Assembly (NCBI GenBank): GCA_963693305.1
Contig: OY855905.1
Coordinates: 23,583,437-23,647,436, forward strand
DNA length: 64,000 nucleotides
Direction: 5' to 3'
Source of the DNA: Meandrina meandrites
Lineage: Eukaryota > Cnidaria > Anthozoa > Scleractinia > Meandrinidae
Shown here: positions 57,590-64,000 of the stretch, piece by piece
How positions within the stretch are numbered: position 1 is the stretch's first letter
How the letters are laid out: every line of letters starts with the position of its first letter
The notes under the pieces: model-generated
The model's database searches: none
Told to the model about the DNA's origin: nothing
Seen by the model: only the letters and a program-made list of their open reading frames with translations
Made by a program: the position numbers and the translations under genes

Positions 57590-60500
57590 AACTTTCCTAA
57601 GTGGTACATAGTATTTACGATAGAACGAAGTACAACGGCATTGTAGACTCATAAAACGACCAAAGCGGTTTAGCGTTTGAAATATGGCTTATACTTTACA
57701 CCATTTTCCCCCGCGTTGCAGTGCCCTGATCCTTTTGAGATGACAACCCCTGAGAATTTAGCAAATGATATATCAGTGAAGTTCCACAGCTAGATCTATA
57801 TTTACATATAGCTGGGTGATCAGAACTGTATGCGTGTTGATCCTTTGCACTACACTTTGCTTTTAGGGTTAAATTTCTTCTTATATACAGCTGCTATCGC
57901 TTTTGCGTTGAAAATTTAGATTGATTTTTGGATTTAAAATGTCTGTTTGAGATGAGTTTGGTTTCTTGCTGCAGGATACTTCATGGAACTCAGACGAATT
58001 TCCTCGTCGTTTTCATCGGGGAGCATTTGACGGATTTTGGTGGGCGTTTGTTACCATGTCAACGGTTGGGTAAGTGAGTCTTGGTAGATACATGAGATTC
58101 GTTATCTCCTTGAACCACTCTAAAAAAGTAAATACCATACTGTTTTTTGAAAACTCCCGTTTTTATCTAATTTCAGATTTATTGTTCAGCAAAATGGCGC
58201 CAGCATTCTGTAGTTGGCAAATTGAGGCCGCCTATGCGAAAACAAAGAAAACAAATTCACTGCCGACGCACAAGCCTTTTAATTTAGTGAGAGATCAAAC
58301 TATAGCGAGCAAAAATGAAAGACAATAAAAGTGGCTATGAGCCACTGAACTCGGAAAATAAATTATGAAACAATAATCATTAATCTAGAATCAGTTCATG
58401 CACATGCACTCAGCGTGAGTTTCTGCCATCGAAATAATTCAAGTAAGCTTTCATCGCGGCCAATTTGAAGAAGCTTTTCTCCTTTTAAAAAGAGTTTCTT
58501 ACTAAGAAAATGTCAAATGAAAAGATATCCATGTTATCAATATTATTTCAGCCCGGTGAAATGGTAACTGTTTACTGTGTTCCTTCTAATATGTTTGATT
58601 CTGCGTTCCTTTGATTACGGTGAGCGTAGTGTTGCCATGGCCTGAAGCGGGAGTTTACCGGCACAATAGGTCACAATAGAACATGGGTTTTTGACCAATT
58701 TAACTAATCAGAGTCCGCGTAGTATCTGAGTTAGTTCATAAATAAATATATAGCCTTCTTTATTTAAAGGTAAGGAAGATATACTTCACGTTTACCCCGT
58801 GTGCATAGTCAGGTGCTCCAACCCCCTACCCACTTCACAAGATTAATTGATTAATTCCCGTTGAGGTCCGTTGACATTTATTGATTAATGCATTAATTAA
58901 TTGAAACGTTTAACAGGAATTAAGGGAGTTAAAGTGGCCCTCCTCACCAAAACTCGGAAATAGCCTCGCCATAATTCTATATTTGCGTTTTTTCAATCAA
59001 GGTACGGTGACAAAGCTCCCAAGTCGATAATTGCTCGGTTGTTCTGTATTGTTTGGATCATAATTGGCCTCACGGTGTGTTCTGTAATGACAGCTACCCT
59101 CACCACTGCTCTTGCCTGGACAGTTGGTCAAGATGTGCAAATGGTGGGGAAAAAGGTAACTAGAAGGATTGAACGCAAGCATTGTTTAATAAGTACTTCA
59201 TATTTGACCGGGTTATTTGACATCTCCATATTACTTCATATTTGATAGAATTAGGTGTGTTTTGGTGAATATTTATTAATGAGGACACTTTGTGATGCCT
59301 TTCATAAGAAACGTGCATCTCATTAGTGTTCAGTCTTGGACATATCTGGAGGTATGCTGAGATTGAACTGAATTACCTTTCCTTTAAAATACAGATAGCT
59401 GTATTGAAGGGAAGTCCAGCATTCCAAGAAGTTATCAAACGCGGAGGAAATCCAAAGGGTACGTAGTTACTGCTGTTGTTGACCTAAATTTACATGCGAT
59501 TAAGACAAAAAAGAACTACAAAAAGGCAAATGAAGCGTATCCACATGTGGAAAATTATAAGAGCAATCTTATATTAAGCAATAAGAGAAATTAGTATTTT
59601 CTACTAGCTTACCGTTGTCTTCACTGAGAAGCAGGGAAAACTGCCATTTAGATATTTGAAAGGGCCTTTCAGATTAGATCTCTAAAGGTTCATTCCAAGG
59701 GTATAGATAAGGGAAGCAGTGTGACTACTGTGAACACAAAAGAGTTACCCCTCTACAGTATATGAAACGGCTTCCTTTCTATATCTGTCAAAAAATGGAA
59801 TATGAATCAGTAAAGGTTACGACCTGGGAGCAGAGCCTCCTTGTAAAAAAACGTACACAAGATTACTAAGAAAGCTGACCTTTTTTTAGTGTTCGACAGT
59901 TTTGATGATATGCACGAGGCGCTTGTGCACAAGAGGACCGTCACAGGGATGCTGGATGAGATGTACAGTGGGTTGCATTACATGGAGCAGATCAGCGATT
60001 CAAGATTGTACGTGGCCAAAGTGATTCAAAGAATCCGATCATACGGCTTCGCATTTAAAAAGGGTGACATTTTTGCTTGGCCAGCAGAAGATTGTATTCG
60101 CAATCTTATCTTGCATCGCAGAGAAGATGTTTACACCCTGATAAAAGAGTATATGGATGAGATAGAGGTATCGCCAAGCGATATTGTGTTGATTTCTGTT
60201 GTGTTGTTTCTTAAACATCGTCAAATCGGGTTATTGATTTTCATTTTCACGTGGGTGTTTCGACTTCAGTGCAGTTGCTTTGAATTTTTACTGTGCCTGC
60301 AATCTTAACTTCCTTCTGATTGGGCAATGTCAGTGTGCTTAATCTTTACTTATCTCTGATAAGACAATAAGTTGAATTTAAGATTAGCGCAATATGGCAC
60401 TCTTTGTCTGTACAGATTACAAACATGCGTCCCCCATACTGCACTTTGCCTTTGAAAACAACTACTGGAGGTAAACATTAATTTCGTAGCTTTTTGTGGA

Positions 60501-61294
60501 CGCAGATTTTATGTTTAGATTTGGACAAAGACTAGATACCAGTCCAGGTGAGACTGTTCCCAGCTCCGGCCAACTAACACAATCTTCATATTATTGACCT
60601 GTTTTGTTTTTTCGTTTTCAAGGAGAAACTGTCCGATGTCATGGGCAATAATGATGTGATTGTTCTTGGTGGTAACTCTCCAGCATTTCACTCCATTGTT
60701 ATTGCGCTGTCAATTTTTCTGGCAGCGCTCATTGGAGCAGTCCTACTGTATGAACTGGTGATGTTCCTGTACCAAAGGGTTATTACAAAAAACAGGACTA
60801 AAGAACTAGAAAGCGAAGGAGGTAAATAAGGTTCCGCCTCGAGTAACAGGCCACAAAATATATTTGAAATACAGTAGCTTTCACGGGCAATGCAACAACG
60901 TAGCATGATTGGCAAAAAAGCCCGAATAACTATTATCAAAATGAGGATTTTAAAAGAATATTAAACCAGGAGATAGAGTGGTTTTTACTTGAGTGCAGAA
61001 AGTAATTCGCGTTTGCTTTGGTTTTGCATTACCTACTGTCAGTGATTGGCTTAAAAAACTCGCACCAGTTTCTCAACCAAGTAAAATCGAAACCAATTGC
61101 GTCATGCTCGCGCACGTTTTCCCACGCTTCGTGTCGGCTACATGTATTTGCTTTGAGTTTTGGTTGGTTCACTGGATTGTCTGTGTCCTTTTTTTTGCCA
61201 CAGTGATTTCTTTGGTTTTGGTTTTAGAACTGCTATATCGCCATTGTTTCTCAGCCCTGGAGAATAGTTACCAGTAACCGAAAACCTGGGATCA

Positions 61295-61480
61295 ATAGGC
61301 CTTTTCCGAGTTGCCCTTTGCCTCATTTTCAAAACGAGTCCTCGTGCGAAATCATTCAAATGAAAATGAGTTTGATTTGCATGAAAATAGACGTGAGGTG
61401 ATGCGCATTTTCATATGACTGGTTTCGCACGTAGACTCGTTTTGATACAGAGGCAAAAGGTAACTCGGAAATGGCCTATT
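61295..61480. mobile_element. 186-bp inverted-repeat MITE in intron 6 of copy B
   Basis: Ends AATAGGCC(T)TTTCCGAGTT and AACTCGGAAATGGCCTATT are near-complements, followed inward by further paired blocks (GCCTC/GAGGC, AAAACGAGTC/GACTCGTTTT). It partly explains why this intron is 1.2 kb here and 167 bp in copy A. Confidence 0.75.
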
Positions 61481-62320
61481 ACCCAGCTGCTTCGCACAAA
61501 ATTTAGTTTCCGATATACAGTTTAAGGTGGCACTGGTTACCATGAAGATATTTGCTTGATTTTCCATATCCCTTTGACACTGATGGGTGCAAGTACTTTT
61601 TTTTTGTTTTTTTATTACTATTATTTATTGTTACACATGTAACACACAGAATATTCTGGCTGACATGACATATCATACATTATAAAAATATTTCACGACT
61701 TCTGGAGTGGGTGCCATATGTTGATTGAGTTAGTCGTTGTCTCTCGTGCTTCCTCCGAGGGTTTCTCTCCAGTTTCTCCGGTTTTTCTCTCTCCTGAAAA
61801 AACTAGCTCCAAATTCACCTTTGATCTGGACAAAGGACCCGCATTAAGACCAGCTGGAGCTGATGTGGCTTCCTCTTTAAATCGAGTAATTTAGTAATGG
61901 TCATAACCGTCATCGTACCCGTGCACGACTTACAGATTTAAACATTGACAGCATTTTGATAGATCATAAACTAGACAAAGTTTCCAAAGTTTGGTGCTAA
62001 GCAGTAACTCGATACTTTTCTCCTTTACTTTACAGTCAGTAATGCCAATTATGGAGCCAGCATTCAAAGCATTAGTGATCAAGAGATGGCATCCTAAACG
62101 TTTGAATCGTTTGAGTCTACTACCAACTCAGACTCCGATTCCTAAACTACCTCTCAACTACCTCCACTACGCGTAGAAAAGTAGCGCTAGTTTCCATTCG
62201 ATTCCATTGCTTTTTATAATAACTTTCCTGTAGCGACGGTTTTTGTTTTAACTGAACGCTTTTAACATGAGACTTTGGCTCGGGTGACTGGGCAAACATT
62301 CCCCCCGTTTTTCAACTTTC

Positions 62321-62326
62321 AATAAA
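62321..62326 (+). promoter_or_regulatory. Poly(A) signal AATAAA
   Basis: About 224 bp after the stop of copy B, same strand. Confidence 0.55.
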
Positions 62327-62505
62327 GTCACTATAACTATAGTGTTTACTGTCGTTTTATAGCTTGTGTGATTTTGAGGACCCTCCTCAAAGGTTAGTAT
62401 GTGACGGGACACCAAAGGGATATGGAAGAGCGTAGAGTTTACATCACAGTGTCTCGTGAACTGTCCGTAATATGGAGATGACTGTATTATAGAGGCTCGA
62501 CTGTA

Positions 62506-62891
62506 ACAGGCCCGTAGGGTGGATTCTGGTTAGGGGGATTCTTTCATGTTTTGGGAGGTATTTTTTAGCGCCGAAGGCGCGAGCCTCTAGGGCGTCTGGG
62601 GCATGTCCCCCCTCCCCCCAGGATATTTTGCAAATTTAGGTTCTCTCAAGTGCCATTTCCTGCATTTTGAGATCATTTCTGCGGTGGGATGCATTTTTCT
62701 TCAATATTCAGAAAGTAATTTTCATTCTAAAAAAATTCTGAAATGTTCAGAAATGAGTGTGTCGATTTAGACAGCTTGTCAAAACACAAATATTTCAAAA
62801 TATTAAAATTAAAACCTCCCAAAAATGCCGACTTCAAAAATTTTAGGGGACTCGTTGGAACCCCTCGAACCCCCTCACCCTACGGGCCTGT
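62506..62891. mobile_element. 386-bp inverted-end element
   Basis: ACAGGCCCGTAGGGTG at the left end is matched by CACCCTACGGGCCTGT at the right. The interior holds a GCGCCGAAGGCGC palindrome and AT-rich non-coding sequence. No clear target duplication. Confidence 0.65.
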
Positions 62892-63661
62892 GTAACATTA
62901 TTTAGTCCAAACCAGGACGTAGACTGTTCACTGACTTTTTACTCCCTGATTTTGAGCTACGGTCGCCTGGTAGGCATTTTCTCTTTTCGCATCGGTTGCT
63001 TGATACCAGTTAAAGGCTCGTTCACCTGATCGGATGCGTTTTGTCTTCTTCTTCCCCTTTAGTGTGTTGTGCCGTATACTATTTTTTTTTTTCTTTAAAG
63101 CACGTGTTTTACCAATTTTAACCGTCACAGGTTTTTAACCGGGGTGATTTCCCGTCATGCTTATGTGTCTGCTTCACGCTGTGGCCGAAAGGCTCTGGGT
63201 ACTAATGGACAACAGGATTCTTCTTGAACACGTTGACATGTTTTGGCGCTTCTTTCGAATTCAATATTGGAAAACATTGAGTTACATGTAACGTGCCACT
63301 TCGTATTCACTGTTTTAAGACTTTTAACAAAGAAACACTTCATCTTTTAGTATCTGTATGGAATTCTGTTACAACGCATCTCAGATTGACACAAGTCGAG
63401 TCAAGGTTTGTACGCCATAGGTTTTCCAAGTCAATTTTTGTGTGGCAAAATGCCTCCAACAAGATAAGCTTATGTTTTTGCCCTAAAAAGTAAGCTTACA
63501 TTGTTCAAAATGGGTATTGCCATGGTCTCAGACACTGAGGCTGAACTATGAAATTTCTGTTCTTCTTTTCATATGAGCTTATGGCGAAAGATTATGCAGC
63601 TTTATATACCTTTGCTGACTTTCTTCAGTTACTTGGCTATTTAGACGTTTCGGAGCGATTT
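62892..63661. other. Non-coding DNA with a dispersed repeat
   Basis: The segment 63145-63210 (TTCCCGTCATGC, GGCTCTGGGTACTA) matches one at about 48690-48750. No exon recognised. Confidence 0.4.
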
Positions 63662-63776
63662 TAGAATACCGGGCCACTTATTAACATATCTCTGAACGCT
63701 TTTTAGAACGAAGCATATAGAAACAAAAGGAACTATTCAAATTCAATGAGATGCAAATTAGTGGCCCGGTATTCTA
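63662..63776. mobile_element. 115-bp MITE-like inverted repeat
   Basis: Exact 17-bp terminal arms: TAGAATACCGGGCCACT at the left and its complement at 63760-63776. Non-coding interior. Confidence 0.75.
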
Positions 63777-63970
63777 CAGTTTAGCCGACGTTTCTTGAGC
63801 GCTAGCTGTGCCAAGGTAAGTTTACAGTGTGTATTTTCTTGGTTTGTTACATATACGTGTATCTTAGAGGTGTTGATACATTTTTTTTTAAATCAATACA
63901 TGAATTTTATGACATGTTGGCAGTGAATAAATCTTTCATAAGTCGATTTCTCAACTTCCCCCCACCCCCC

Positions 63971-64000
63971 AGGACTAAAGACCTAGAAAGCGAAGGAGGT
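63971..64000 (+). pseudogene. Exon 6 end of a third channel copy, cut by the window edge
   Basis: AGGACTAAAGACCTAGAAAG followed by CGAAGGAG and a GT donor matches the last 28 nt of exon 6 of copies A and B. It is preceded by a C-rich tract instead of the rest of the exon. This is either a truncated third copy or a sequence join. Only the donor side can be judged here. Confidence 0.6.

Larger units (their letters stand above)
50582..62097 (+). pseudogene. iGluR-topology K+ channel-like receptor, copy B (first exon destroyed)
   Basis: Tandem paralogue of copy A; homology starts in the 5' flank (about 50128, matching 38930). Exon 1 is broken: a repeat insertion after eight codons (about 50608-50769), a stop at 51219-51221 where copy A reads CTA CAA, a deletion of about 110 bp in S1 near 51240, and an insertion of about 5.65 kb (51323-56972). 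Its 3' part (56973-57178) resumes with S1 and M1. Exons 2-7 are open with intact splice sites: 57975-58069, 59002-59155, 59395-59458, 59890-60167, 60623-60821, 62036-62097. Their lengths equal those of copy A exactly. The filter TVGYGD and M2, S2, M3 are kept. AATAAA lies at 62321. An N-terminally truncated product from a new promoter remains possible, which is why the intact 3' half is notable. Confidence 0.85.

Overview
The window looks like nuclear DNA of an anthozoan cnidarian, probably a stony coral. It is AT-rich and intron-rich with clean GT/AG splice sites. It carries single-coding-exon rhodopsin-family GPCRs, a sea-anemone-type MACPF (perforin-fold) secreted protein, tRNA-derived SINEs and very many palindromic MITEs. 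There are no bacterial operons or ribosome binding sites. The species cannot be fixed from sequence alone.

Layout. 1.6-2.7 kb: an aminergic-like GPCR (+). 4.9-11.9 kb: a complete ten-exon secreted arylsulfatase (B/J-like) on the minus strand, 553 codons before the stop, all phases consistent. 12-19.7 kb: non-coding, with a three-copy imperfect tandem repeat and several perfect hairpins. 19.7-22.5 kb: two paralogous MECA/melanocortin-like GPCRs, tail to tail. 24.5-26.5 kb: degraded transposon DNA including a frameshifted hAT transposase. 27.3-31.2 kb: three phase-compatible exons of an unrecognised minus-strand gene, a 663-bp-arm inverted repeat, and a possible first exon. 31.4-32.4 kb: two GACT microsatellites. 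33.7-35.1 kb: the MACPF gene (-). 37.6-37.8 kb: a candidate terminal exon (+).

39.4-62.1 kb holds the most unusual content: two tandem copies of a seven-exon gene. The protein has ionotropic-glutamate-receptor topology (signal peptide, S1 half-domain, M1, P-loop, M2, S2 half-domain, M3, short tail) but carries the K+ selectivity filter TVGYGD. Copy A (39356-45614) has a 226-bp MITE with a 5-bp target duplication inside coding exon 1, bringing an in-frame stop, and a 1.6-kb foldback element in intron 4. Copy B (50582-62097) keeps exons 2-7 open and correctly spliced, but its first exon is wrecked by a retroelement tail, a stop, a deletion and a 5.65-kb block of nested transposons (LINE end, Kolobok-like TTAA element, PIF/Harbinger remnant). 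A 28-nt piece of exon 6 of a third copy sits at the very end of the window.

The genes do not form one pathway. Three are membrane receptors, one is a putative ligand-gated K+ channel family, and two are secreted proteins (sulfatase, MACPF). The duplicated channel locus is a place where tandem duplication and transposon insertion are remodelling a receptor family.
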